From contig NZ_FMCS01000002.1 of the NCBI RefSeq assembly GCF_900091435.1, positions 620,001 to 684,000 of the forward strand: 64,000 nt of DNA, written 5' to 3'. Of this stretch, positions 27,388 through 36,900 are shown piece by piece. Origin of the DNA: Micromonospora chaiyaphumensis. GTDB lineage: Bacteria; Actinomycetota; Actinomycetes; Mycobacteriales; Micromonosporaceae. Below the pieces are notes generated by a model that had not been told where the DNA came from, did not search any database, and saw nothing but the letters and a program-made list of their open reading frames with translations. Numbering within the stretch: position 1 is the stretch's first letter; the number at the start of each line of letters is the position of its first letter. Made by a program: the position numbers and the translations under genes.

Positions 27388-27415
27388 GTAACACATCCAC
27401 AAAGGAGGAGGACCT

Positions 27416-29746
27416 TTGAGGAGACGAGTCACAGCGGGCCTGGCCTCGGCCGCGGCCGCGCTGCTGGCAGCCGGTGTCGTCACGACGCCGGTGTCCGCCG
27501 CCCCGGCGGCGGAGCCCACCCCCGGCGTCGAGAAGGCGAAGCACGGCAAGGACAACCTCCCGGATCCGAAGGCGGACCAGCAGAGGGAGCTCAAGAAGCA
27601 GGCGATCTCCGACCTGCTGACGGGCAAGGCCAAGCTTCAGACGCGCAACGGCTCGAAGGTCATCCAGGTCAAGGACGACCTGTTCGTCGAGTACCAGCAG
27701 GCCCCGAAGGAAGACCCCATCTTCACGATGCTGGTCAACTTCGGTGACAAGACCGACCCGCGTGCCGGCGGCTCCGCCGGTCCCGTGGTCAACCAGATCC
27801 CGGAGCCGGACCGCAACTGGGACGGCAGCTCCACCGACGACAACAGCACCCTGTGGCGCCCGGACTTCCACCGCGAGCACTACATGGACATGTTCTACGG
27901 TGAGGGCGAGTCGTTCCGGGACTTCTACCTGAAGCAGTCCGGTGGTCGTTACACGGTCAAGGGCGACGTCAGCGACTGGATCACGGTGCCTTACAACGAG
28001 GCCCGTTACGGTCACAACGACGACCCGAACAACCCGAACGACAACATCTCCGAGGCCGAGGGCTACTGGAACTTCGTCCGGGACAGCGCCACGTCCTGGT
28101 ACCAGGCCCAGGTCGCGGCCGGGAAGTCGTCCCAGGAGATCAAGGACTACCTGGCCCAGTTCGACGTCTGGGACCGGTACGACTTCGACGGCGACGGCAA
28201 CTTCAACGAGCCCGACGGCTACATCGACCACTTCCAGGCGGTGCACGCCGGTGAGGGCGAGGAGGCCGGCGGCGGCGCCCAGGGCGAGGACGCCATCTGG
28301 TCGCACCGCTGGGCGGCGTTCACCAACCTCGAGGGCAAGGCCGGCCCGGCCGGCAACCTCGCGGGTGGTGTGCAGATCGGCGACACCGGGATGTGGATCC
28401 GTGACTACACCACGGAGCCGGAGAACGGTGGTCTGGGTGTCTTCGCCCACGAGTACGGTCACGACCTCGGCCTGCCGGACCTGTACGACACCGCCGGTGG
28501 CGACAACGGCGTCGGCTTCTGGAGCCTGATGTCCTCGGGTTCCTGGCTGAGCCACGGCACCGACGACATCGGTTCGACCCCGGGCTACATGGACCCGTGG
28601 TCGAAGCTCTTCCTCGGCTGGCTGAACCACTCGACCGTCGACTACGGCTCGGGCACCACCCAGGTGACCCTCGGCCCGGCGGGCGACAGCGACGGGCCGA
28701 AGGCCCAGGCGGTCGTGGTGAACCTGCCCGCGCAGACCCAGACCACGAACTACAACACGCCGTTCGGCGGGTCGTACGAGTGGTGGGGCGGCAGCGCGGA
28801 CGACCTGAACGCCTCGCTGACCCGCACCCTGGACCTGACCGGCGCGACCTCCGCGTCGATCACCTCCAAGCTGCAGTACGACATCGAAGAGGACTACGAC
28901 TACCTCTACGCGGAGGTGTCGACCGACGGTGGCGCCACCTGGGCCGACGTGAAGAACAACCTCGTCGACGCGGGTGACAGCGGCATCGACGGCTCCAGCA
29001 ACGGCGCCTGGGTCGACTCGACCTACGACCTGTCGGCGTACGCCGGCAAGTCGGTGCTGTTCCGCTACCGGTACGCCACCGACGGCGGCGTGCACTTCGC
29101 CGGTCCGTTCCTGGACAACATCTCGCTGACCAAGAACGGCGCGGTCGCCTGGACCGACGACGCGGAGACCCTCGCCGCGGAGTGGACCGCCAAGGGCTGG
29201 ACCCGGATGGGCGGCTCGGTGACCGACAGCTACCCCCGCTTCTACATCGCCGAGAACCGGACCTACTTCGGTTACGACGACACGCTGCGGACCGGTGGCT
29301 ACAACTACGGGTTCAACAACAGCCGGCCGAACTGGGTGGAGCGGTTCTCCGTCCAGCCGGGCATGCTGGTCTGGTACGTGAACTACGCGTACGGCGACAA
29401 CAACACGTCGGAGCACCCGGGCTACGGTTTGAACCTGCCGGTCGACGTCCGCCCGGGCAAGATCCAGGTCGGCGGCCAGGGCACCATCACCAACCGGCGC
29501 AACGGCTACGACGGCACCTTCAGCCTGTACGCCAAGCCGGCCCAGACCTTCCACCTGAACGGGGTGGGGGTCACGGTTCCGAAGCTGGACCCGAACCCGG
29601 TGTTCACCGACAACGGGGTCAACAAGTACTGGAACACCAACAACCCGTGGAACTCGGTGAAGGTCGCCGGCACCGGCACCAAGATCGAGATCCTCAAGCA
29701 GGGCACCACCCCGACCAGCGACATGGTCGTCAAGGTCACCAACTGA
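27416..29746 (+). CDS. Secreted M6 family metalloprotease (immune inhibitor A type), copy 2
   Basis: A 776-residue secreted zinc protease. The start is TTG at 27416, chosen because an extended AAAGGAGGAGG sits 5-6 bases before it and a textbook signal peptide follows (RRRVTAGLASAAAALLAAG, cleavage near SAAPA). The catalytic motif is HEYGHDLGLPDLYD with His345. A calcium-loop-like DFDGDGNFNEPDGYIDH precedes it. The C-terminal beta domain (TDDAETLAAEWTAKGWTRMG) and a GMLVWYVNYAYGDN segment are shared with the other copies. It has its own long leader and terminator, so it is a separate transcription unit rather than part of an operon. Confidence 0.94.
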   Translation: MRRRVTAGLASAAAALLAAGVVTTPVSAAPAAEPTPGVEKAKHGKDNLPDPKADQQRELKKQAISDLLTGKAKLQTRNGSKVIQVKDDLFVEYQQAPKEDPIFTMLVNFGDKTDPRAGGSAGPVVNQIPEPDRNWDGSSTDDNSTLWRPDFHREHYMDMFYGEGESFRDFYLKQSGGRYTVKGDVSDWITVPYNEARYGHNDDPNNPNDNISEAEGYWNFVRDSATSWYQAQVAAGKSSQEIKDYLAQFDVWDRYDFDGDGNFNEPDGYIDHFQAVHAGEGEEAGGGAQGEDAIWSHRWAAFTNLEGKAGPAGNLAGGVQIGDTGMWIRDYTTEPENGGLGVFAHEYGHDLGLPDLYDTAGGDNGVGFWSLMSSGSWLSHGTDDIGSTPGYMDPWSKLFLGWLNHSTVDYGSGTTQVTLGPAGDSDGPKAQAVVVNLPAQTQTTNYNTPFGGSYEWWGGSADDLNASLTRTLDLTGATSASITSKLQYDIEEDYDYLYAEVSTDGGATWADVKNNLVDAGDSGIDGSSNGAWVDSTYDLSAYAGKSVLFRYRYATDGGVHFAGPFLDNISLTKNGAVAWTDDAETLAAEWTAKGWTRMGGSVTDSYPRFYIAENRTYFGYDDTLRTGGYNYGFNNSRPNWVERFSVQPGMLVWYVNYAYGDNNTSEHPGYGLNLPVDVRPGKIQVGGQGTITNRRNGYDGTFSLYAKPAQTFHLNGVGVTVPKLDPNPVFTDNGVNKYWNTNNPWNSVKVAGTGTKIEILKQGTTPTSDMVVKVTN

Positions 29747-29766
29747 TCGGGTAGCACCACACGGCA

Positions 29767-29800
29767 GGGGCCGTCGGCGGAGACGCCGGCGGCCCCTTTC
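29767..29800 (+). terminator. Terminator after protease copy 2
   Basis: Stem 29767-29773/29790-29796 extended by an inner 5-bp stem (29775-29779/29784-29788), followed by TTTC. Intrinsic terminator 21 bases beyond the stop. Confidence 0.8.
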
Positions 29801-29902
29801 GCGTACCCCGAAACGTTTCGCCCCAGCTCAATCGACCCGATCGACCGATCCTGATGTGACGGTGAGGAGCGTTCCCAACAAAAAGTTGCTACAAATCGAC
29901 GC

Positions 29903-29939
29903 GTCTATCTTCCCACGTGTCACGGGAGTGTCTATCTTC
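29903..29939 (+). repeat. Direct repeat in the leader of protease copy 3
   Basis: GTCTATCTTC is repeated exactly at 29903-29912 and 29930-29939, an offset of 27 bases. Each contains TATCTT, which could be a -10 element, so tandem promoters or paired operator half-sites are possible. Confidence 0.4.
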
Positions 29940-30017
29940 ACCAGTGGTTCCCAGTAACGGGACCTTCCACCGGCCCGTACCCCCGTTGGGCCGGTTCCCT
30001 CACACCGGAGGTACCAC

Positions 30018-32462
30018 GTGCGCAAAGTCGCAGTGGGTCTGCTCGGGCTCTCGCTGACGGCGACAGGACTGGTGGCCGGCTCCGCCACCGCCAGCGCGGC
30101 ACCGACCCCGAAGCTGCCGGCTGCCGCTCCGGCGGTCGCCGAGCCGCAGGCCCCCCACGATCTGCCGGACAAGCTGGAAGACAAGCGGCGGGCGCTCCGC
30201 CAGGAGGGCCTCAGCGAGGTCCTGTCCGGCCGGGCCAAGGCCCAGAAGATCAACGGCAGCACCGTCGTCAAGGTCGGCGAGACCGCCGGCGGCGCGGCGG
30301 CGTCGGCCGGCGCCCGTTCCGCCAAGGCGGGCAAGAAGGACCAGTACGTCGAGCTGGCCCGGGAGCGGACCGACAAGATCTTCGTGATCCTCGCCGAGTT
30401 CGGCGACGAGCGCGACCCGGCCTACCCGGACAAGGACATCAACCCGGACATCGCCGGCCCGACCCGGTTCGACGGTCCGCGGCACAACGAGATTCCGCAG
30501 CCCAACCGGGCCGTGGACAACTCCACCGTCTGGCAGGCCAACTACAGCGCCGACTACTTCCGGCAGCTGTACTTCGGCACCAAGCCGGGCGACGAGTCGC
30601 TCAAGCAGTACTACGAGGCCCAGTCGTCCGGCCGCTACACGGTGGACGGCGAGGTCACCGACTGGGTGAAGGTCAAGTACAACGCCGCTCGCTACGGCCG
30701 CTCGGACGACCCGATCGCCGACGATTCGGACGACCCGGCCAACGACCCGGCGGTCTGCGCGGACAACGTCTGCCCGAACACCTGGGACCTGATCCGCGAC
30801 GCCGCCAACCAGTGGGTCGCCGACCAGAAGGCCAAGGGCCGCACCGACGCCCAGATCAAGGCCGACATGCAGTCGTTCGACCAGTGGGACCGGTTCGACT
30901 ACGACGGCGACGGCAACTTCAACGAGCCGGACGGCTACATCGACCACTTCCAGATCGTCCACTCCGGCGGCGACCAGGCCGACGGTGACCCGCACCAGGG
31001 TGAGGACGCCATCTGGAGCCACCGGTGGGCGGCGTACAACACGTCCCGCGTCGGTCCGCCGAACTTCCCGATCGGCGGCACCCAGATCGGCAACACCGGC
31101 GTCTGGATCCGCGACTACACGATCCAGCCGGAGAACGGTGGCCGCAGCGTCTTCTACCACGAGTACGGCCACGACCTGGGCCTGCCGGACGACTACAACG
31201 TCATCAACGGTGGGGACAACAACAACGAGCACTGGACCCTGATGGCCCAGAGCCGGCTCAGCGGCAAGAACGACGCGGGCATCGGCGAGCGCGGCGGCGA
31301 CCTCGGCGCGTGGAACAAGCTCCAGCTCGGCTGGCTCGACTACGAGGTGGTCAAGGCCGGGCAGAAGCGCGACCTGGACCTGGGCCCGCAGGAGTACAAC
31401 TCCAAGAAGGCGCAGGCCGCGGTCGTGGTGCTGCCGCAGCGGGAGTACACCTTCCAGTACGGCGCTCCGTTCGAGGGCACCAAGCAGTACTTCTCCGGTA
31501 ACGACGACGACCTGAACAACACCATGACCAGGACGCTCGACCTCACCGGGAAGACCTCGGCGGCGCTGTCCATGAAGGGCCGCTTCAACATCGAGACCGG
31601 CTACGACTACCTCTTCTTCGAGGCGTCGACGGACGGCGGCAAGACGTGGAACGCGCTGAACGGCACGGTCAACGGCAAGCCGATTCCGCCGGTGTCCAAC
31701 ACCGACCCGACGCCGGGCCTCACCGGCAGCAGCGCCGGCAAGTGGGTGGACATCAACATTCCGATGGACGCGCTGGCCGGCAAGGTCGCGCAGTTCCGGT
31801 TCCACTACGTCACCGACGGTGGCGTGGCGTCGGGCGGCTTCTTCGGTGACGCCATCACGGTGACCGCCGACGGCCAGACCCTGCTGAGCGACGGCGCCGA
31901 GACGGGTGCCGGAGACTGGGCGCTCGCCGGCTGGAGCATCACCGGCGAGAGCTACACCCGGCTCTTCGACAACTACTACATCGCCGGCAACCGGTCGTAC
32001 GTCTCGTACGACAAGTACCTGAAGACCGGTCCGTACTTCTTCGGCTACGCGAACACCCGCCCGGACTGGGTGGACCACTACGCGTACCAGGAGGGTCTGC
32101 TGATCTCGTACTGGAACCTCCGGTACGCGGACAACGACACCTTCGAGCACCCGGGTGAGGGTCGCAACCTGATCATCGACGCGCACCCACGGCCGATCTA
32201 CAACCTGACCGGCGCCCCGTGGCGGGCCCGCGTCCAGGTCTACGACGCGCCGTTCAGCCTCAAGAAGGCGGACTCGTTCACGCTGCACATCAACAGCCAG
32301 CCGCAGTACATCCGTGGCCAGGCCGCGCAGCCGCTGTTCGACGACACCAAGCAGTACTGGTACCCGGAGCTGCCGAACCACGGCGTCAAGCTCCCGGCCG
32401 CCGGCGTCAAGATCAAGGTTCTGCAGCAGAACGGCACCTCCATGAAGGTCCGCTTCTCCTGA
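30018..32462 (+). CDS. Secreted M6 family metalloprotease (immune inhibitor A type), copy 3
   Basis: An 814-residue secreted zinc protease starting at GTG 30018 with GGAGG seven bases before it. The signal peptide is VAVGLLGLSLTATGLVAGSATASAA split at about residue 28. The catalytic motif HEYGHDLGLPDDYN has His381, with Asn in the last position where the other two copies have Asp. The calcium-like DYDGDGNFNEPDGYIDH, the C-terminal DGAETGAGDWALAGWS domain and the WNLRYADNDTFEHPGEGRN segment align with copy 2. It is closer to copy 2 than to copy 1 in length and motifs. Likely substrates are extracellular proteins. Confidence 0.94.
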   Translation: MRKVAVGLLGLSLTATGLVAGSATASAAPTPKLPAAAPAVAEPQAPHDLPDKLEDKRRALRQEGLSEVLSGRAKAQKINGSTVVKVGETAGGAAASAGARSAKAGKKDQYVELARERTDKIFVILAEFGDERDPAYPDKDINPDIAGPTRFDGPRHNEIPQPNRAVDNSTVWQANYSADYFRQLYFGTKPGDESLKQYYEAQSSGRYTVDGEVTDWVKVKYNAARYGRSDDPIADDSDDPANDPAVCADNVCPNTWDLIRDAANQWVADQKAKGRTDAQIKADMQSFDQWDRFDYDGDGNFNEPDGYIDHFQIVHSGGDQADGDPHQGEDAIWSHRWAAYNTSRVGPPNFPIGGTQIGNTGVWIRDYTIQPENGGRSVFYHEYGHDLGLPDDYNVINGGDNNNEHWTLMAQSRLSGKNDAGIGERGGDLGAWNKLQLGWLDYEVVKAGQKRDLDLGPQEYNSKKAQAAVVVLPQREYTFQYGAPFEGTKQYFSGNDDDLNNTMTRTLDLTGKTSAALSMKGRFNIETGYDYLFFEASTDGGKTWNALNGTVNGKPIPPVSNTDPTPGLTGSSAGKWVDINIPMDALAGKVAQFRFHYVTDGGVASGGFFGDAITVTADGQTLLSDGAETGAGDWALAGWSITGESYTRLFDNYYIAGNRSYVSYDKYLKTGPYFFGYANTRPDWVDHYAYQEGLLISYWNLRYADNDTFEHPGEGRNLIIDAHPRPIYNLTGAPWRARVQVYDAPFSLKKADSFTLHINSQPQYIRGQAAQPLFDDTKQYWYPELPNHGVKLPAAGVKIKVLQQNGTSMKVRFS

Positions 32463-32487
32463 GCCGCTGATCACCGCTACACCCCGC

Positions 32488-32518
32488 GATGCCCGGGCAG
32501 GTCACCTGCCCGGGCATC
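32488..32518 (+). terminator. Terminator after protease copy 3
   Basis: A 15-base inverted repeat with a single central base (32488-32502 with 32504-32518), usable as a 14-bp stem with a 3-base loop, followed by CGCCCTTTCC. It lies 25 bases past the stop. Confidence 0.82.
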
Positions 32519-32629
32519 GCCCTTTCCGGCGGCCGGAGCGGCGGATCCGTCCGGCGATGTCCCGGAGAATCCCCTGATCCTGCGCACCTGCGGGGCCGCC
32601 GCCGCGCCACCGGCCCTAGGCTGTGCCCC

Positions 32630-33562
32630 ATGACCGACCAGCGTGGCGGACCCGTCGACGAGTCCTGCGTGCTCCCCGAGGGGCCGTGGACGCACCGGTT
32701 CGTCGGCGCGAACGGCAGCCGCTTCCACGTCGTCGAGGCCGGCACCGGCCCCATGGTGCTCTTCCTGCACGGGTTCCCCGAATACTGGTACGCCTGGCGC
32801 GAGATGCTGCCGGCCGTGGCCGACGCCGGCTTCCGCGCGGTCGCCGTCGACCTGCGGGGTTACGGCGCGAGCGACAAGCCACCCCGGGGGTACGACGGCT
32901 ACACCCTCGCCGCCGACGTGGCCGGGCTGATCCGCGCCCTCGGCGAGCGGTCGGCCACCCTGGTCGGCAGCGGCGCCGGCGGCCTCATCGCCTGGACCGC
33001 CGCCTCGTTCCACCCCACCCTGGTCCGGCGGCTGGTGGTGCTCGGCGCGCCGCACCCGCTGCGGCTGCGGGCCGCCATCTTCGCCGACCCGCGCGGCCAG
33101 TTCACCGCGTCCACCCCCACCCTGAAGTTCCAGCTCCCCCGCTACGAGCACGTGCTGACCCGCGACGACGCGGCCGAGGTGGAGGCCATGCTGCGCCGCT
33201 GGGGCGGGCCGCGCTGGGTGAACGGCCCCGACTTCGAGGCGTACGCCCGGTGCTGCCGGGTGGCCATGCAGATCCCGCAGGCGGCGTTCTGCGCCATGGA
33301 GGGCTACCGCTGGGCGTTCCGGTCGGTGCTGCGGCTGCACGGCTACCGGTTCGTCCGGCTGATGCAGAAGCCGCTGGTCACCCCGACCCTCCAGCTGCAC
33401 GGCGCGCTGGACCGGGCCTCCCTGCCGCGCACCGCCCAGGGCTCCGGCCGCTACGTCACCGCACCCTACGAGTGGCGGCTGCTCGACGGAGTGGGCCACT
33501 TCCCGCACGTGGAGGCCCGGGACCTGGTGCTCGGCGAGATCCTGCGCTGGACGAAGTCCTGA
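32630..33562 (+). CDS. Alpha/beta hydrolase, epoxide-hydrolase-like, nucleophile replaced
   Basis: A 310-residue alpha/beta-hydrolase fold. The oxyanion motif HGFPE (about residues 47-51), the cap region, the later LHGALDRAS with the acid and the DGVGHFPHVE with the histidine are all present. At the nucleophile elbow epoxide hydrolases have GHDWG; here the sequence is GSGAG (residues 113-117), so Gly115 stands where Asp should be. Ser114 is one position off. It is therefore either catalytically altered or inactive. It lies near the place of ephE (Rv3670) in mycobacteria. The start ATG 32630 has no strong ribosome site. Confidence 0.85.
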   Translation: MTDQRGGPVDESCVLPEGPWTHRFVGANGSRFHVVEAGTGPMVLFLHGFPEYWYAWREMLPAVADAGFRAVAVDLRGYGASDKPPRGYDGYTLAADVAGLIRALGERSATLVGSGAGGLIAWTAASFHPTLVRRLVVLGAPHPLRLRAAIFADPRGQFTASTPTLKFQLPRYEHVLTRDDAAEVEAMLRRWGGPRWVNGPDFEAYARCCRVAMQIPQAAFCAMEGYRWAFRSVLRLHGYRFVRLMQKPLVTPTLQLHGALDRASLPRTAQGSGRYVTAPYEWRLLDGVGHFPHVEARDLVLGEILRWTKS

Positions 33563-33563
33563 C

Positions 33564-33929
33564 TCAGACCCGCTGCTCGCGCAGGTCGGTCACCTCGTTC
33601 GCGGGCGCCCAGCCCTGGTAGACGCCGAAGTCGAACGCCTCCAGCCCCATCTTCTGGGCCACCGGCCAGCGGCCACCCGTGTACTCCACCCGCAGCCAGC
33701 CGTCGTGCTCGGCCAGCACGATGAACGGCTGCCCCTGCCAGGTGCAGGTGGTCCGCACGTACACCAGATCCTCGACCTCGGCGACCGGCACCACCCGGAC
33801 GTGCCGGCCCGGGCGTACCTCGGTGAAGCCCTCGCCCGGTTCCGGCTGGTACAGGCGGACGTCGGCGCCGTCGGGGCTGGCCTGGTACTCCCGGCCCCGC
33901 CAGCGCGCCACGTAGCCGTCGCGGGTCAC
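33564..33929 (-). CDS. Hypothetical protein, 121 aa, partner of the double-SseB protein
   Basis: A small acidic, tryptophan- and tyrosine-rich beta-type protein without signal or membrane segment (GYVARWRGREYQASPDGADV, then HDGWLRVEYTGGRWPVAQ and GVYQGWAPANEVTDLREQ). I do not recognise a characterised family; similar actinobacterial hypothetical proteins are known to me only by pattern. The GTG at 33929 overlaps the stop of the 1053-aa upstream gene as GTGA, so the pair is translated together. A chaperone or immunity-like partner is possible but unproven. Confidence 0.75.
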   Translation of the reverse strand: MTRDGYVARWRGREYQASPDGADVRLYQPEPGEGFTEVRPGRHVRVVPVAEVEDLVYVRTTCTWQGQPFIVLAEHDGWLRVEYTGGRWPVAQKMGLEAFDFGVYQGWAPANEVTDLREQRV

Positions 33930-36900
33930 GCGTCACCCGCCCTGACCCACCGGAGCGTGTCGGCGTCCAGCACCGCGACCACCCGCTCGCTGCGGTCCGC
34001 GCCCACGCGCCACAGCTCGGCGCCGTGCGGCAGCCGGGCGCTGTCCACCTTGAACTCGGCGACCACGTCGCTGCTCTCCCCCGGCGCGAAGCCGTTGCCG
34101 CGGAACGGGGGCCGCTCGATCACCCAGCCCTCCATCGCCCGCATCGCGGCCTCGTTCTGCCCGCCGTACGGGATGCGGTACAGGCTCGGCCGGTAGGCCG
34201 GCCAGCGGAGCAGGTAGATCTCGTCGGCGTCGCGGGCGAACGGGGAGCCGGGGTGGCCGAGACCGAGCGCCTCGTAGAGTTCGGCCGGGGTGCGGAGGTG
34301 CGCCAGCTCGCCGGCGCGGTGCACGAAGCCGGAGACCCGGTCGTAGCCCCGCTCCAGGTAGTAGGCGAGCTGGCTCGGCGCGATCGCCTTCTGCATGGTC
34401 ACCGGGCGGGTCGGATCCACCGGTGGTGCGGCGGGCCGGGGTTCCGCCGCCGGCTCGGGCGCCGTGGCCGGCGGCTCGCTCTCGGGGTCGTCGCCCAACC
34501 CCACCTCGGCGGCCCAGTTGGCGAGCGCGAGGACCTGCTCCCCCGGGTACGTCGCGCCGACCGGTGTGCCCGGGTTCACGGCGAACGACCAGCTCGCGTC
34601 CGGCCAGCGCCGGATGAGCTGGACGAACTTGACCCGTACCGTCTCGACCGGACCGGCGGCGCGGTCCGCCAGGCGCTCCGGCGAGGTGTGGACGACCACG
34701 TAGGTCCCGCCGTCGATCTGCTCCGTACGCCAGACGAAGCCGGCGTCCCCGGGGCGGCTGCCCGGTGCGGATTCGGGGGCGACCGGCAGCAGCACGCGGG
34801 CCAGCAGCAGGGTGGTGAGGAAGCTGTCCGTGCTGCCGCTGCCGGCCGCCGTCAGCAGGTCCTCCTCCACCTCGTTCGCCGGCACGAAGTCGGCCGCCGT
34901 GGTGCTGGCGGTGACGTCCCCTGGAGATGGGACGCCCGCCGGCGGAGTCTCCGTCGGCGCGGGCCCGGCCGCGGAGGTCGGCGCGAACACCGACGTGGTC
35001 GGTTCGTCGCCGGTAACGGGCGCGGTGGGCTCGGTCGGCGCGAACACCGACGTGGTCGGCTCGTCCACTGCGGCAGCCGGTGCGCTGGGCTCGGCCGGCG
35101 GGAACACCTGCGCAGGCGGCGCGAACCGCGGCTCGCTCGGCTCGAACAGAGTGGTGGCCGGCTCGGCCGGCGGGAACGGTGTGGTGGTCGGTTCGGGCGC
35201 CGGGGAGACCGGCTCGAACAGCGGCGTGGTCGGCTCGGGCGCCGAGGAAGGCGGCGCGAACAGCGACGTGGTCGAGTCTGCCGAGGCGTTCCGCTTTGAC
35301 GAGGGCGGCACCAGCGGGGTGGTCGGCGGCTCCGGCAGCGGTGCCGTCGGCTCCTCCGCCGGCACGCCGGTGTCCGCCCCGGACCCGGCCGGGGTGTATG
35401 GCGGCGGCCGCAGGTCGTCCGCCCGTCCCGTGGCCACCCGCGCGGACGGGCCGAACAGCGGCACGGTGGTCTCGCCGGACGCTCCGACGCGCCGTTCCCC
35501 AGGGCCGGAGGGCTCGGCGGCGGCCCGGTCGGGAGCGGGCGAGGCGGGCGGATCGACCGTCAGCGACAGCGTGGGATCGGTGGGTCCGGCCCAGGGCACG
35601 GAGGTGTCACCCTCGGCCGCCGCCGTCGCCATCGCGGACGCGGCGGCGGGCACCGCGGGCACCACGTACGGCTCGGGCGGCTCGGTCAGGTCGCGGGACT
35701 CGATGACGGTGCCCTCGATGACGATCGGGGTGAAGCCCCGACGCGGCGCGGGCGGGCCGGAAACCGGCTCGGCGATCGACGGCGGAAGCTCCTCGGCCTC
35801 GGCGGGGTCACCCGGGCCGGGGATCGGCTGGGTCCGCTCGTCCGAGCCCGGGTCGTCGGCGTCGCCGGGGTGCCGGCGCGGCAGGGCCTGGGTGGTCTCC
35901 GCGGGCGGGGCGGCGGGCCGGAACGGGCGGGCCGGTTCCGCGGGCCGGCTCGCCGGGGCCGGTCCGGCGGAGTCCATCCGGAACGCCTGCGTCGGGTCCT
36001 CCGGCACCGGCTCGTTGAGCGGCCTGCGGCGCGGGAACGGCTGGCCGCCACCACCGGCGAACCGGGAGGGTGGCACGGCCCGGTCCCCGCTGCGGCGCGG
36101 CGGGTCCAGCGGCGAGGACCGCCGTGGCGCGTGGCCCGAGGTGGGCTCGAAGAAGGACCGGGCGGGTGGCGGCGCCGGCTCGGCCGTCCGGCCGTTGGCG
36201 GGGGCGGAGCGGCCGGCGCCGGCGAACGGATCCTGCTCGTCTGGACGCCGGCGCAGGTCGGTGAGCCAGCCGGCGAGATTGTCCGCGCCGGCATCGGTAC
36301 CGGGCGGGTCCGCGGGCCGCGCATCGTCGGGATCACGGCGGCCGAGCGGGCGGCCCGGCCGACCGCTCGCCGGCTCGGGGCGGAGGGCCGGCGGCGGGGT
36401 CGACGAGCCGGAACGGAGGACCGACGGGTCGGGGCGAAGGGGCGACGGATCAGGGCGGATGGTCGACGGGTCGGGGACGGTGGCCCGGGTGCTCGGGGCG
36501 GGAACGGTCGGGATCGGGACGGTCGACGGCTCGCCGTCGGCGGGCCCGCGGCCGTTCCGGAGCGGCGGCAGCGGGCCGGGCGGCACCCGTCCTCCGGGCA
36601 CCGGGACGTCCCGGCCGGGTGCCGAGGGGGCACCCCGGGCGGCCCGTGCGGCACTCTCCACCCGCTCCAGCCGGGCCCGGGCGCCCATGGTCCGGCCGGG
36701 CAGCCGGACATCACCCCGGGCGAGCTGCGCGACGAACCAGGCCGGCAGATAGCCCTCGATCGGCAGCCCGGGGTCGACCGCCAGCCACCACTCGTGGTTG
36801 GGCCAGTTCGCGGCCAGCTCGGCATAGGGGACGCGGCGGGTGCTGCCCGCGTTCTCCCCCAGGCAGGCGCGCAGCGCGGTGGCGGAGGTGAACGCCAGCA

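Noticed and set aside
24247..32462. Protease trio as a composite transposon or integrated element
   Set aside because: No transposase, terminal inverted repeats or target duplications were seen, and base composition matches the surroundings.
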